Assembly: GCF_001083785.1 (NCBI RefSeq)
Contig: NZ_LAVL01000001.1
Location: 62,001-126,000 of the forward strand
Length of the DNA stretch: 64,000 bases
Direction: 5' to 3'
Source: Nonomuraea sp. SBT364
GTDB taxonomy: Bacteria; Actinomycetota; Actinomycetes; Streptosporangiales; Streptosporangiaceae
Part shown: in pieces, positions 1-9,171 of the stretch
Layout of the letters: every line of letters starts with the position of its first letter
Numbering within the stretch: the first letter of the stretch is position 1
Notes under the pieces: model-generated
Databases searched by the model: none
Told to the model about the DNA's origin: nothing
The model's input: the letters and a program-made list of their open reading frames with translations, nothing else
Made by a program: the position numbers and the translations under genes

Positions 1-2
1 GT

Positions 3-899
3 GCCACCCGGACCGCGACCGACCACGCGAAGCAGGAGTTCGCCGAGCTCAGAGCGTTCGCCGTGGAACTGTCCGAAAGACCGGACGACGACCTCCGCTC
101 CTACGCCCTTCCCGTGGCGGCCGATCACGGCGACGCGGCGTTCAGCCAGACGTCGACCAAGGCCCGCAAGCCCAAGCGGCCCGGCTCCCGCAAGGTCCAG
201 ATCATCCTCCGGCAGGGGCCCTGGCTGGTCAAGATCGAATATCGCGGCACGGAGGAGGACGGCGAACTGCCCGCCGAAGCCGAACTCCGCCGCGGCGCGG
301 ACCAGGTCGCACGGGTCTTCAGCGCGGAAATGGCCAGGGACCCCGGCACCGTCGCCCCCGTCGACAGCGGGGTGTGCGGCGCCCTCTCGATCGCGGACGT
401 GGCCTCGGCCTTCTACCCGTCCGTCACGGAGATGAGCAGCAGCGGCGACGCTGACGAAACCCTCTGCACCTGGACGATCCGGGACGAGGACCGGCGGGCG
501 CCCGAGGTACCGGGAGGCGGCTACTGCGGCGGCGGAAAGATCACCCCGGAGGTCTTCGTCCCCCGCTGCGGCGACCTACGCGTCCACGTCATCGACCTCG
601 GAGAGTCCGGCCGTCAGAACCATGAGACCTGGTTCGGCGACAGGTCCGAGAAGTACGACCACCACGCGTCTTTCCGGCGCCTCACCGGCATCGGGGACCG
701 GGCGTTCGTCGTCGGCGACCAAGCTCATGTCCTGACCGGAGACCACCTCCTCGAGTTCGACTACTGGGGCGAGAACATCGGCGGCGGCAGCCGCGACGCC
801 CTGGGCTTCCGGGAGCCGAGCCTCGACGAAGCCGCCCTCCGCAAGTCCTTGATCCGGCTTGCCCCGATCTTCGTGTCCGGCTTGTCCGCCCGCGCGTGA
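3..899 (+). CDS. Hypothetical protein, 5' end outside window
   Basis: The reading frame is open from the first complete codon in the window (base 3) to a TGA at 897-899, so the start lies upstream. The visible part (about 298 residues) has a basic stretch near residue 60, then a mixed alpha/beta region with two Cys-containing segments (GVCGALS, TLCTWTI) and an aromatic C-terminal part (LLEFDYWGE). The CxW element followed by a late beta region is reminiscent of DUF3558-type actinobacterial proteins, but I cannot confirm this. No membrane segment is visible in this part. Function unknown. Confidence 0.7.
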   Translation, partial: ATRTATDHAKQEFAELRAFAVELSERPDDDLRSYALPVAADHGDAAFSQTSTKARKPKRPGSRKVQIILRQGPWLVKIEYRGTEEDGELPAEAELRRGADQVARVFSAEMARDPGTVAPVDSGVCGALSIADVASAFYPSVTEMSSSGDADETLCTWTIRDEDRRAPEVPGGGYCGGGKITPEVFVPRCGDLRVHVIDLGESGRQNHETWFGDRSEKYDHHASFRRLTGIGDRAFVVGDQAHVLTGDHLLEFDYWGENIGGGSRDALGFREPSLDEAALRKSLIRLAPIFVSGLSARA

Positions 900-988
900 G
901 GCGTCCCTTGCTCCTCGTCGTGGCCCCGCGCGGGACGGCCGGCTCGTCGGAACCCGCTGCCGGTGACGATCGTGACCTGAGCGCGGGT

Positions 989-1921
989 TCACACGCCCGA
1001 GCGATGACGGCTCGGCGACACTCCGTGGGCGCGCTTGAAGGCCACGCTCAGCGAGAAGGGATTGGCGTAGCCGACGCGCTGGGCGACCACGTCGATCGTG
1101 GCGTCGGAGGAGCGCAGCAGATCGGCGGCGAGCGCCATGCGCCAGCCGGTGAGGTAGGTCATGGGCGGCTCCCCCACGAGCGTGGCGAACCGGCGGGCGA
1201 ACGCCGCCCGTGAGGCGCCCACCCTGCTCGCCAGCAGAGCCACCGTCCAGGGGTGGGCCGGGTCGCCGTGGATCAGCCCCAGCGCCGGGCCGATCAGCGG
1301 ATCGCTCTGCGCCCGGTACCAGCCGGGCGCGTGGGCGTCGGGGCGCGAGAACCAGGCGCGCAGCGTCGCGATCAGCGCCAGGTCCAGAAGCCTGTCGAGG
1401 ACGACCTGCTGTCCGGGCCCTTCGCCGTCGACCTCCTGCGCCAGCAGTTCCATGATCGGGGACCGTACGCTCGACCGGGGCACGAGCACGATCTCCGGCA
1501 GCGCGTTCAGGAGCCGCTCGCTCACCTCCCCGACGACGTTGTACGTGCCGCTGGCCACGATCGCCGACCCGCTGGAACTGTATCCGCTCGTACGCGGCCC
1601 GAGCCGTAGCTGGTCGGTGACGTCGAGGCCGTCCATCGTGGTCAGGCGGTTGCCCGGCCTGACGATGATCTCCGGCGGGGTCGCCGGGTCGTCGCCGATC
1701 GTGTACGGCTCCGGCCCTTTGATGATGGTCACGTCACCGGTGCGCATCAGCACCGGCTCTCCCACGTCGGGCACGATCCAGGCGTGCCCGCGCATGGCGG
1801 TGGCCAGGGCGAGCGTGGACTCGTCGGCGATCCGGAGCGACCACGGTGGTTCGAGGACGGCCTGGCAGAACGCCGCGCTGCGGGCACGGACACCGTCGAG
1901 GAGATCGGCGAGCGGGTCCAC
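989..1921 (-). CDS. AraC-family transcriptional regulator with cupin-like N-terminal domain
   Basis: About 310 residues. The N-terminal half is a beta-rich sensor of the type found in many actinobacterial AraC regulators. The C-terminal ~100 residues form the double helix-turn-helix DNA-binding domain, with PWTVALLASRVGASRAAFAR and VVAQRVGYANPFSLSVAFKR as the two recognition units. I chose the GTG at 1919-1921, which begins the conserved DPLADLL segment, over a TTG ten codons upstream. It is divergent from the NmrA-like oxidoreductase at 2037 across a ~115 bp shared promoter region, a common arrangement when such a regulator controls its neighbour. The ligand is unknown. Confidence 0.88.
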   Translation of the reverse strand: MDPLADLLDGVRARSAAFCQAVLEPPWSLRIADESTLALATAMRGHAWIVPDVGEPVLMRTGDVTIIKGPEPYTIGDDPATPPEIIVRPGNRLTTMDGLDVTDQLRLGPRTSGYSSSGSAIVASGTYNVVGEVSERLLNALPEIVLVPRSSVRSPIMELLAQEVDGEGPGQQVVLDRLLDLALIATLRAWFSRPDAHAPGWYRAQSDPLIGPALGLIHGDPAHPWTVALLASRVGASRAAFARRFATLVGEPPMTYLTGWRMALAADLLRSSDATIDVVAQRVGYANPFSLSVAFKRAHGVSPSRHRSGV

Positions 1922-2036
1922 GCCACCAGAGTAGACGAACAGAAATGCCAACGAGCGGACGGAATATGGATCGTCTTTCCGCGGGCGCTTTTACTGAGTG
2001 GTGACTCACCTCGACGGATCACCGGGAAGGAATCTG

Positions 2037-2903
2037 ATGTACGCGATAACCGGAGTGACAGGCCACGTCGGCGGCGCGGCGGCCCGGGAACTTCTGGCCA
2101 GGGGAGCAGCGGTGCGGGCCGTGGTCCGCGACGAGGCCAAGGGCGCAGCCTGGTCGCGGGCCGGCGCCGAGATCGCCGTCGCGGACTTCGGCGACAGGGC
2201 GGCGCTCGCGGAGGCGTTCCGCGGCTGCCGCGCGGCGTTCGTCATGCTGCCGACCGACCCGGCACTGGCCGACGCCGACGCCGGCCACCGGCGGCTGGCC
2301 GACTCGATCGCCGGAGCGGTGCTCGGCAGCGGGGTCCCGCACGTGGTCATGCTCTCGTCGATCGGGGCGGAGCTGGCCGAGGGCACGGGCCCGATCCGCT
2401 GGCTCCACCACCTGGAGAACCGGCTGCGGAAGACGGGCGTGACCCTGACCGCGATCCGGCCGCCGCACTTCCAGGAGAAGGTCGAGACCGTGCTCGGCGC
2501 CGCCCGCGAGCTCGGCGTCTATCCGGTCTTCGCCGACTCGGCCGACGTGCCCACCCCGATGGTCGCGACGCGCGACGTCGGCGCGGTGGTCGCCGAGGCG
2601 CTGTCGGCGCCGTCCCCGGTCGAGGAGGTCATCGGCCTGGACGGCCATCACTACACCGAGCGGCAGGTGGCCGAGGAGCTGGGGAACGTGCTCGGCAGGC
2701 CGCTGGAGGTGGTCACCGTCCCGCGGCCGGAATGGGCCGGTCTGATGGCGCGGGCCGGAGTCCCGCCCGAGTTCGCCGAGGAGCTCGCCGCCCTGTACGA
2801 CGCCGAGGGGCGCGGCATCCTCCGGCCCGGTGGCGACAGGCGGGTCACGTGCGCGACCGAGCTGGGCGAGACGCTGCGCCGGCTGGTGAAGACCGCCTCC
2901 TGA
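2037..2903 (+). CDS. NAD(P)-binding NmrA-like oxidoreductase/regulator
   Basis: 288 residues. It starts at ATG 2037 behind a GGGAAGG ribosome site at 2023-2029. The N-terminus YAITGVTGHVGG is the glycine-rich nucleotide-binding motif of atypical short-chain dehydrogenases (NmrA/quinone oxidoreductase 2 type). These proteins bind NAD(P) and may be reductases or redox sensors; the classical YxxxK pair is not obvious. IRPPHFQEKV matches the conserved IRPxxF segment of the group. Transcribed away from the AraC regulator, which is its likely controller. Probably cytoplasmic; substrate unknown. Confidence 0.85.
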   Translation: MYAITGVTGHVGGAAARELLARGAAVRAVVRDEAKGAAWSRAGAEIAVADFGDRAALAEAFRGCRAAFVMLPTDPALADADAGHRRLADSIAGAVLGSGVPHVVMLSSIGAELAEGTGPIRWLHHLENRLRKTGVTLTAIRPPHFQEKVETVLGAARELGVYPVFADSADVPTPMVATRDVGAVVAEALSAPSPVEEVIGLDGHHYTERQVAEELGNVLGRPLEVVTVPRPEWAGLMARAGVPPEFAEELAALYDAEGRGILRPGGDRRVTCATELGETLRRLVKTAS

Positions 2904-3117
2904 CGGCGCACCGGCTGCCGCCGGCGCAGCAGGCGTACGGCCGCAGGTCACGATTCGATATCGCCCGTAACCGTCGGCCTTGACGGGTTCCTCCCGGAGG
3001 AGCGATCGTCTAGGACATCGTTGAACCGGTTCGCCACCGACGCCGAGACCAAGTGCATCGCGCACAGCCGGACACCTGCCGATCTTGGCCTGCCATGGAG
3101 CGATCCCGGCACATCTG

Positions 3118-3131
3118 TCGAACCGGTTCGA
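3118..3131. promoter_or_regulatory. LacI-type operator before the sugar regulator gene
   Basis: TCGAACCGGTTCGA is a perfect 14 bp palindrome centred on CG, ending 16 bases before the GTG start of the LacI-family gene. A second copy of its core, GAACCGGTTC, lies at 3023-3032, about 95 bp upstream. Two spaced palindromes with a central CG suit a LacI-family dimer, so autoregulation is likely. Binding is inferred. Confidence 0.6.
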
Positions 3132-3147
3132 AACTTTGGAGGTGGGA

Positions 3148-4170
3148 GTGGCGACGATCGGGGACGTGGCCCGGGAGGCCGGGGTCAGCCGCAGCACGGC
3201 GTCGTACGCGCTGTCCGGCAAGCGCCGCATCTCGGAGGAGGTCCGGCAGCGGGTGCTGGCGGCGGCCGAGGCCCTGGCGTACACGCCGAACGCGGGCGCC
3301 CGCGCGCTGGCCACCGCCCAGACCAAGGTCCTCGGCCTGCTCGCCCAGTTCCACGAGGACGAGTTCGCGCCCGCGATGATGCAGTACATCCTGGGGGTCA
3401 CGAACACCGCCCGCGACCTGGGCTACGACACGCTGCTGGTCACGGAGGCCGACGGGGTGCGGGCGCTGCGCCGCGTCACCGACTCGCGGATGGTGGACGG
3501 CGTGGTGCTGATGAACATCGCGCACGACGACGCCCGCCTGCCCATCCTGCGGGCCGCGCCGCAGCCGGGCGCGCTGGTGGGCCTGCCCGGCGACTGTTCG
3601 GGGCTGGACGTGTTCGACCTCGACTTCGAGGAGGCCGGCCGGCTCATGGTCGACCACCTGCACCGGCTCGGCCACCGTGAGCTCATCCTCGTCTCGCAGC
3701 CCGAGCACGTGGTGGAGCGGGGCGGCGCGTACGTGTGGCGCCTGCGCGACGCCGCGCTCGAACGCGCCCGCCAGCGCGGCGTCGTCCTGCACGCCGTCTA
3801 CGGCGAGTCCCGGCAGCCGGCCGTGGGACGCCTGCTCAACCACCTGCTCGACATCCATCCCGAAGCCACCGGCCTGCTGATCAACAATGAGGCGGCCGCG
3901 GCCGCGCTGCCCTCCGTGACCCATGCGCGGGGGCTGCGGGTGCCCGAGGACCTGTCGGTCATCGGGCGCTATTCCGCCGAGTTCGCCGCGACGTTCTCCC
4001 TGCCCTACTCCCACATCGAGAGCGCGCCCGACCGCCTGGGCGCCATGGCGGTGCGCCACCTCGTGCGCCGCGTGGAGTCCCAGGCGGCGCACGAGGAGCC
4101 GTTCGTCGTGCGCTTCATCTCTCCCGAACTGGCCTCGCCCGGCAGTACCGCACCCCCGCTCCCCCGCTGA
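3148..4170 (+). CDS. LacI-family transcriptional regulator of the arabinoside operon
   Basis: 340 residues. The N-terminal HTH reads TIGDVAREAGVSRSTASYAL, followed by the hinge helix region (NAGARALATAQT) and a periplasmic-binding-protein-like effector domain to the C-terminus. I selected the GTG at 3148 because GGAGGTGGG lies just upstream (3138-3146). It precedes the importer and glycosidase genes in the same direction, so it is the obvious local regulator and probably senses the imported sugar. Its likely sites are the palindromes at 3023-3032 and 3118-3131, and possibly the different palindrome at 4210. Confidence 0.93.
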   Translation: MATIGDVAREAGVSRSTASYALSGKRRISEEVRQRVLAAAEALAYTPNAGARALATAQTKVLGLLAQFHEDEFAPAMMQYILGVTNTARDLGYDTLLVTEADGVRALRRVTDSRMVDGVVLMNIAHDDARLPILRAAPQPGALVGLPGDCSGLDVFDLDFEEAGRLMVDHLHRLGHRELILVSQPEHVVERGGAYVWRLRDAALERARQRGVVLHAVYGESRQPAVGRLLNHLLDIHPEATGLLINNEAAAAALPSVTHARGLRVPEDLSVIGRYSAEFAATFSLPYSHIESAPDRLGAMAVRHLVRRVESQAAHEEPFVVRFISPELASPGSTAPPLPR

Positions 4171-4209
4171 CCCCGGGGAAGACAGCCCTGCCCGTTCCAC
4201 AGCAATCAA

Positions 4210-4223
4210 TGTGAGCGCTAACA
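4210..4223. promoter_or_regulatory. LacI/CRE-like operator before the ABC importer
   Basis: TGTGAGCGCTAACA is a near-perfect palindrome (one mismatched pair) of the classic LacI/GalR type with an AGCGCT core, like CebR- or BxlR-type sites known upstream of actinobacterial sugar importers. It ends 12 bases before the binding-protein start and overlaps the expected promoter region. Its core differs from the AACCGGTT palindromes before the regulator gene. Confidence 0.65.
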
Positions 4224-4235
4224 ATGGAGAATCGG

Positions 4236-5489
4236 ATGAAACACCCGTCCGCGAAGGCCACCCTGCTCGGTGCCGCCGCTCTGGCGCTGGCCGCCTGTGC
4301 CTCCACGCCGCCGCAGGGCGGCACGAGCGCCGCCGGGACCGAGGGCGGCGCCTACACCTGGTGGGACCCGTACCCGCAGCATGATTCGAGCTCCGCGTGG
4401 GCCAAGCGGGTGGGCGCCTGCGGGCAGGAGGCCGGCGTCACCATCGAGCGCACCGCCTACGACACCACCGCGCTGACCAACCAGGCCCTGCTGGCCGGCC
4501 AGGAGGGCAACGCGCCCGACGTCATCCTCCTCGACAACCCGGCCGTCTCGACCCTGGCGGACGCCGGCATGCTGACCGCGATGGCCGACTTCGGCCTTGA
4601 GGTGAACCGGTTCGACAAGAACCTCGTCGCCGCCGGCGAGCTGGACGGCAATACGTACGGCATCCCCATCGGCGCCAACACGCTCGCCCTCTACTACAAC
4701 AAGAAGATCCTCGACGACGCGGGCGTGGATCCCGCGACGATCAAGGACTGGGCGTCGCTGGACGCGGCCCTGAAGAAGGTCAAGGCCGCGGGCAAGAAGC
4801 CGATCACGTTCGCCGCGATCGGCACCGAGGAGGGCTCGTTCCAGTTCCTGCCCTGGTTCTGGGGCGCCGGAGCGCAGCTCACCCAGCTCGACTCGCCGCA
4901 GGCCGTCGAGGCCCTCCAACTGTGGAGCTCCTGGCTCAAGGACGGGCTCGCGCCCAACTCGGTCATCAGCAACTCCCAGAACACCACCTGGGAGGAGTTC
5001 CTGACCGGCGAGTTCGCCTTCGCCGAGAACGGCACCTGGCAGATCAACAGTGCCGCCGAGGCGGACTTCCCGACGGGCATCGTGCAGATCCCCGGCAAGG
5101 ACGGCGGGACCGCGCCCACGCCCACGGGCGGCGAGTTCATCACCGTCCCGGTGCAGAAGGACACCCAGCGGTACGCCGTCACCAAGAAGATCCTGGAGTG
5201 CATGACCACGCCGGAGGGACTGGTCGAGACCGGCACGACCTTCGCGTACTACATCCCCTCCACCGCCGACGGCCAGCAGGCGATCCTGGCCAAGGAGCCG
5301 AGCCTGAAGCCGTGGGTGACGGCGGTGCAGTCGGCCAAGGGCCGTACCAGTGACAACCTCGGGACTGACTACCCCAAGATCTCCGAGGCCCTGTGGACCG
5401 GCGTGCAGAAGGCGCTGAGTGGCGCGGCGAGCCCGGCCGACGCGCTCAAGGACGCCCAGGCGCAGGTCGAGCAGGCCACCGGCGACTGA
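4236..5489 (+). CDS. ABC sugar importer, solute-binding lipoprotein
   Basis: 417 residues. It has a lipoprotein signal peptide with lipobox LAAC (Cys21), then a family-1 solute-binding fold. Typical marks are YGIPIGANTLALYYNKKILD and the C-terminal segment before helical repeats. ATG 4236 is preceded by GGAGA at 4226-4230. It is first in the operon with two permeases and two glycosidases and should deliver a mono- or oligosaccharide, plausibly an arabinoside given the GH127 partner. No ATPase gene is present, as is usual where a shared MsiK-type ATPase serves many importers. Confidence 0.93.
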   Translation: MKHPSAKATLLGAAALALAACASTPPQGGTSAAGTEGGAYTWWDPYPQHDSSSAWAKRVGACGQEAGVTIERTAYDTTALTNQALLAGQEGNAPDVILLDNPAVSTLADAGMLTAMADFGLEVNRFDKNLVAAGELDGNTYGIPIGANTLALYYNKKILDDAGVDPATIKDWASLDAALKKVKAAGKKPITFAAIGTEEGSFQFLPWFWGAGAQLTQLDSPQAVEALQLWSSWLKDGLAPNSVISNSQNTTWEEFLTGEFAFAENGTWQINSAAEADFPTGIVQIPGKDGGTAPTPTGGEFITVPVQKDTQRYAVTKKILECMTTPEGLVETGTTFAYYIPSTADGQQAILAKEPSLKPWVTAVQSAKGRTSDNLGTDYPKISEALWTGVQKALSGAASPADALKDAQAQVEQATGD

Positions 5490-5500
5490 TCGGAAACTCC

Positions 5501-6436
5501 ATGGGTGCAACTCGCACGGCCGGGGTGCTCTCGCCCCCCGCGCACCGGGCGGCGCGGCGGCCCCTCCGGTGGACGACACCGGCCTTCCTCGCGCCGCTGA
5601 TCGTCTACCTGCTGCTGTTCTACGCCTATCCGCTCTACCGCAACATCGAGCTCAGTCTCCACGACTACACGCCCCGCGCCTTCATCCAGGGCAACCCGGA
5701 GTTCACCGGCCTGGAGAGCTACGCCAAGATCCTTTCCGACGACGCGTTCCTGCGCGCGCTGGGCAACACGGCACTGTTCACGCTCGGCTCCATCGCCGTG
5801 CAGTACGCGCTCGGCCTGGCCCTGGCGGTCTTCTTCCACCGGAGCTTCCGGCTGTCGGCGGTGCTGCGCGCGATGTTCCTGGTGCCGTGGCTGCTGCCGC
5901 TGATCGTGTCCGCCTCGACGTGGTCGTGGATGCTCAACAGCGAGAACGGGATCGTCAACGCGGCCCTGCAGGCGTTCGGGATCGGCCAGATCAATTGGCT
6001 GACCTCGCCGGACACCTCGCTGCTGGCGGTCACGATCGCCAACATCTGGCTCGGCATCCCGTTCAACCTGGTCATCCTGTACGCGGGGCTGCAGAACATC
6101 CCGGCACCCCTGTACGAGGCCGCCGGGCTGGACGGCGCGACCGCCTGGCAGCAGTTCTGGCGCATCACGTTCCCGCTGCTGCGCCCGGTGTCGGCGATCA
6201 CGCTGCTGCTCGGCCTGATCTACACGCTCAAGGTCGTCGACATCATCTGGATCATGACCAGGGGCGGCCCGGCCGACGCCTCGACGACCCTGGCGATCTG
6301 GTCCTACCGGGAGGCGTTCGGCACCGGGCAGCCCGACTTCTCTCCCGCGGCGGCGGTCGGCAACCTGCTCATCCTCATCGCCTTCGCCGCCGGGCTCGTG
6401 CACGTACGCCTGCAACGCGGGGAGGAGCGGTCATGA
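5501..6436 (+). CDS. ABC sugar importer, permease subunit 1 (MalF-like)
   Basis: 311 residues with six predicted membrane helices. The first follows a short Arg-rich tail. It carries the EAA motif of binding-protein-dependent permeases, EAAGLDGATAWQQFWRITFP, which contacts the ATPase. Starts at ATG 5501, 11 bases after the binding-protein gene; the ribosome site is weak, so translational coupling is likely. Its stop overlaps the next permease start (ATGA). Confidence 0.93.
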   Translation: MGATRTAGVLSPPAHRAARRPLRWTTPAFLAPLIVYLLLFYAYPLYRNIELSLHDYTPRAFIQGNPEFTGLESYAKILSDDAFLRALGNTALFTLGSIAVQYALGLALAVFFHRSFRLSAVLRAMFLVPWLLPLIVSASTWSWMLNSENGIVNAALQAFGIGQINWLTSPDTSLLAVTIANIWLGIPFNLVILYAGLQNIPAPLYEAAGLDGATAWQQFWRITFPLLRPVSAITLLLGLIYTLKVVDIIWIMTRGGPADASTTLAIWSYREAFGTGQPDFSPAAAVGNLLILIAFAAGLVHVRLQRGEERS

Positions 6437-7242
6437 GGACCCGGTGGAAGACCGCGCTCGGCGTCGTCCTGGTGGCCGTGATGCTCTTCCCGGTCTACTG
6501 GATGGTCAACGTCTCGCTCACCCGGACGAGCGACATGCGGGCCGACCCGCCTCACTGGTTCCCCTGGAACCCCACGTTCGAGGGGTACGCCGCGGCCTTC
6601 GGCCAGCAACTGCCGGCCCTGGCCACCAGCCTGTTCATCGGGCTCGGCACGGTCGTGCTCACGCTGGCGGTCTCCCTGCCCGCCGGCTACGCGCTGGCCA
6701 AGCTCCGCCCGCGCGGCGGCCGGGCGATCGACTTCCTGCTGCTGGTCGCGCAGATGATCCCCGCGGTCGTCATGGCCATGGGCTTCTACGCGATCTACAT
6801 CAGGCTCGGCCTGCTCAACACCGTCCCCGGGCTCATCGTGGCCGACTCGACGCTCGCCGTGCCGTTCGGGGTGCTGCTGTTCCGGGCGTTCATGGCGGGC
6901 ATCCCGGGTGAGCTGCTGTCGGCGGCGCAGATCGACGGGGCGAGCACGTGGCGGACGTTCCGCTCGATCATCCTGCCGCTGAGCCGCAACTCGGCGATCA
7001 CCGTGTCGCTGTTCACGTTCCTGTGGGCCTGGTCGGACTTCATCTTCGCCTCGACGCTCAACCGCAACAGCGACGTCATCCCCATCACGCTCAGCATCTT
7101 CCGCTACATCGGCAACAACACCACGCAATGGAACTCGATCATGGCGACCGCCGTGATCGCGTCCATCCCCGCGGCCTTCCTGCTGATCCTCGCGCAGCGC
7201 TACATCGCCGCCGGGGTCACCGCGGGCGCCGTGAAGGACTGA
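6433..7242 (+). CDS. ABC sugar importer, permease subunit 2 (MalG-like)
   Basis: 269 residues, six predicted membrane helices and the EAA-type loop SAAQIDGASTWRTFRSIILP. Start ATG 6433 overlaps the preceding stop and is served by GGAGGAG at 6421-6427. It pairs with the 5501 permease to form the membrane pore. A glycosidase gene follows after 17 bases, so import and intracellular hydrolysis are co-expressed. Confidence 0.93.
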   Translation: MRTRWKTALGVVLVAVMLFPVYWMVNVSLTRTSDMRADPPHWFPWNPTFEGYAAAFGQQLPALATSLFIGLGTVVLTLAVSLPAGYALAKLRPRGGRAIDFLLLVAQMIPAVVMAMGFYAIYIRLGLLNTVPGLIVADSTLAVPFGVLLFRAFMAGIPGELLSAAQIDGASTWRTFRSIILPLSRNSAITVSLFTFLWAWSDFIFASTLNRNSDVIPITLSIFRYIGNNTTQWNSIMATAVIASIPAAFLLILAQRYIAAGVTAGAVKD

Positions 7243-7259
7243 CAGAAAGGTTTCGCCCT

Positions 7260-9170
7260 ATGAGCAGCCCTGTGCTGCCCACCCGCGGCCGGGTGCGCCC
7301 GCTCGGGCTCGCCCGGGTGTCCCTCACCGGCGGCTTCTGGCACGAGCGGCAGGCCGTGAACGCGACGGCCACGCTCGCCCACTGCGAAGCGTGGATGGAG
7401 CGCCTCGGCTGGCTGGCCAACTTCGACCGGGTGGCGGCCGGGAGCACCGGCCCCGACCGGCCCGGCTGGCCGTTCTCCGACTCCGAGGTCTACAAGCTGC
7501 TGGAAGCCCTTGCCTGGGAGGCCGCGCGGACCGGCGCCCCGGAGGCCGAGGCCGCGATCAAGCGGCTCACGGCCCGCGTCGCCCGCGCCCAGGACCCGGA
7601 CGGCTATCTGAACACCTGTTTCGGGCACGGCGACCAGCCGTCCCGCTACAGCGATCTGGAGAACGGGCACGAGCTCTACAACACCGGCCACCTGCTCCAG
7701 GCCGCCGTCGCCCGGCTGCGCACGCACGGCGAGGACGACCTGGTACGCGTCGCGCGCCGGGCCGCCGACCACGTCTGCCGCACCTTCGGCGCCGACGGCC
7801 GGGCCGGGATCTGCGGCCATCCGGAGATCGAGGTCGGCCTGGCCGAGCTGGGCCGCGCCCTGGGCGAGGACCGCTATGTCGAGCAGGCCCGCCTGTTCCT
7901 CGACCGGCGCGGTCACGGGACGCTTCGTGACATCCCGCTCGGCCGCGCCTACTTCCAGGACGACATCCCCATCAGGCAGGCGCAGGTGTGGCGCGGCCAC
8001 GCCGTCCGGGCCCTCTACCTCACCGCTGCCGCCGTGGACGTGGCGGTCGAGCGCAGTGACGACGAGTTGCTGCACGCGGTGGAACGGCAGTGGGAGCGCT
8101 CGGTCGCGCGCCGCACGTACATCACCGGCGGCATGGGCTCGCGGCACCAGGACGAGGGCTTCGGCGAGGACTGGGAGCTGCCGCCGGACCGGGCCTACTG
8201 CGAGACCTGCGCCGGCGTCGCCTCGATCATGGTGTCCTGGCGGCTCCTGCTGGCCACCGGGAACGCGCGCTACGCCGACCTGATCGAGCGCACGCTCTAC
8301 AACGTCATCGCCGCCTCGCCGAGCCCCGACGGCCGGGCCTTCTTCTACGCCAACCCCCTCCACCAGCGCACGCCCGGCACGTCCGCCGACCCGGACGAGG
8401 TGAGCCCGCGCGCCGAAGGCGGCACCCGGGCCGCCTGGTTCGACGTCTCCTGCTGCCCCACCAACGTCGCCCGCACCCTGGCCTCCCTGCACGGCTACCT
8501 CGCCACCGGCGACGACGACGGCCTCCAGCTCCACCAGTACGTCCCCTGCGCGATCAGCGCCGAGCTCCCGGACGGCGGCCGGCAGGCGGCCGTGGAGGTC
8601 GAGACCGGCTACCCGCGGACCGGGACCGTCCGCGTGCGGATCGCCTCCGACGCCGCGGCGCCCTGGACGCTGACCCTGCGCGTCCCCGCCTGGGCCGCCG
8701 GGGCCACCCTGACCGACGAAGGCCGCACCCGCGAGGTCACCCCAGGTGTGGCCGAGATCCGGCGGGCCTTCCGCGCGGGGGAGATCATTACGCTCGACCT
8801 GCCGGTGGCGCCCCGCTTCACCTGGCCCGACCCACGCATCGACGCGGTACGCGGCTGCGTCGCCGTCGAACGCGGGCCCGAGGTCCTCTGCGCCGAGTCC
8901 CGCGACCTGCCCGATCCCGCCGCGCTCGACGCCCTCGTGATCGACACCCGCGCCGGGCTCAAGGACGGTGACGACACGACCCTCGTCCGCGCCCTGCTCC
9001 CCGCCCACCCGCGGGGAGCCTGGCCCTATCTGCCCCATCGGGCGGCCCCTGAGGGCGACGCCGGATGGCTCAATCTCCCGCTGCGGCCCTACCGCTCCTG
9101 GGCTCAGCGGGGCCCGACGGGCATGCGCGTCTGGCTGCCCGTCTCCACCCCCCACCCAGAAGGAGAGTGA
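7260..9170 (+). CDS. GH127-family beta-L-arabinofuranosidase
   Basis: 636 residues, no signal peptide, so cytoplasmic. The Zn/thiolate catalytic set of GH127 (Bifidobacterium HypBA1: Glu338, Cys340, Cys417, Cys418) is intact here as Glu315 and Cys317 in YCETCAG, and Cys398 and Cys399 in SCCPTN. Spacing is close to the reference enzyme. The family uses a cysteine nucleophile to remove beta-L-arabinofuranose. ATG 7260 follows AGAAAGG. It lies directly behind the importer, so it should act on imported arabino-oligosaccharides or glycopeptide sugars. Family assignment is firm; the exact linkage is not. Confidence 0.93.
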   Translation: MSSPVLPTRGRVRPLGLARVSLTGGFWHERQAVNATATLAHCEAWMERLGWLANFDRVAAGSTGPDRPGWPFSDSEVYKLLEALAWEAARTGAPEAEAAIKRLTARVARAQDPDGYLNTCFGHGDQPSRYSDLENGHELYNTGHLLQAAVARLRTHGEDDLVRVARRAADHVCRTFGADGRAGICGHPEIEVGLAELGRALGEDRYVEQARLFLDRRGHGTLRDIPLGRAYFQDDIPIRQAQVWRGHAVRALYLTAAAVDVAVERSDDELLHAVERQWERSVARRTYITGGMGSRHQDEGFGEDWELPPDRAYCETCAGVASIMVSWRLLLATGNARYADLIERTLYNVIAASPSPDGRAFFYANPLHQRTPGTSADPDEVSPRAEGGTRAAWFDVSCCPTNVARTLASLHGYLATGDDDGLQLHQYVPCAISAELPDGGRQAAVEVETGYPRTGTVRVRIASDAAAPWTLTLRVPAWAAGATLTDEGRTREVTPGVAEIRRAFRAGEIITLDLPVAPRFTWPDPRIDAVRGCVAVERGPEVLCAESRDLPDPAALDALVIDTRAGLKDGDDTTLVRALLPAHPRGAWPYLPHRAAPEGDAGWLNLPLRPYRSWAQRGPTGMRVWLPVSTPHPEGE

Positions 9171-9171
9171 C

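Noticed and set aside
4604..4613. GAACCGGTTC inside the binding-protein gene as a third operator
   Set aside because: It lies within well-conserved coding sequence (VNRFDKN) and may be chance; no promoter context.
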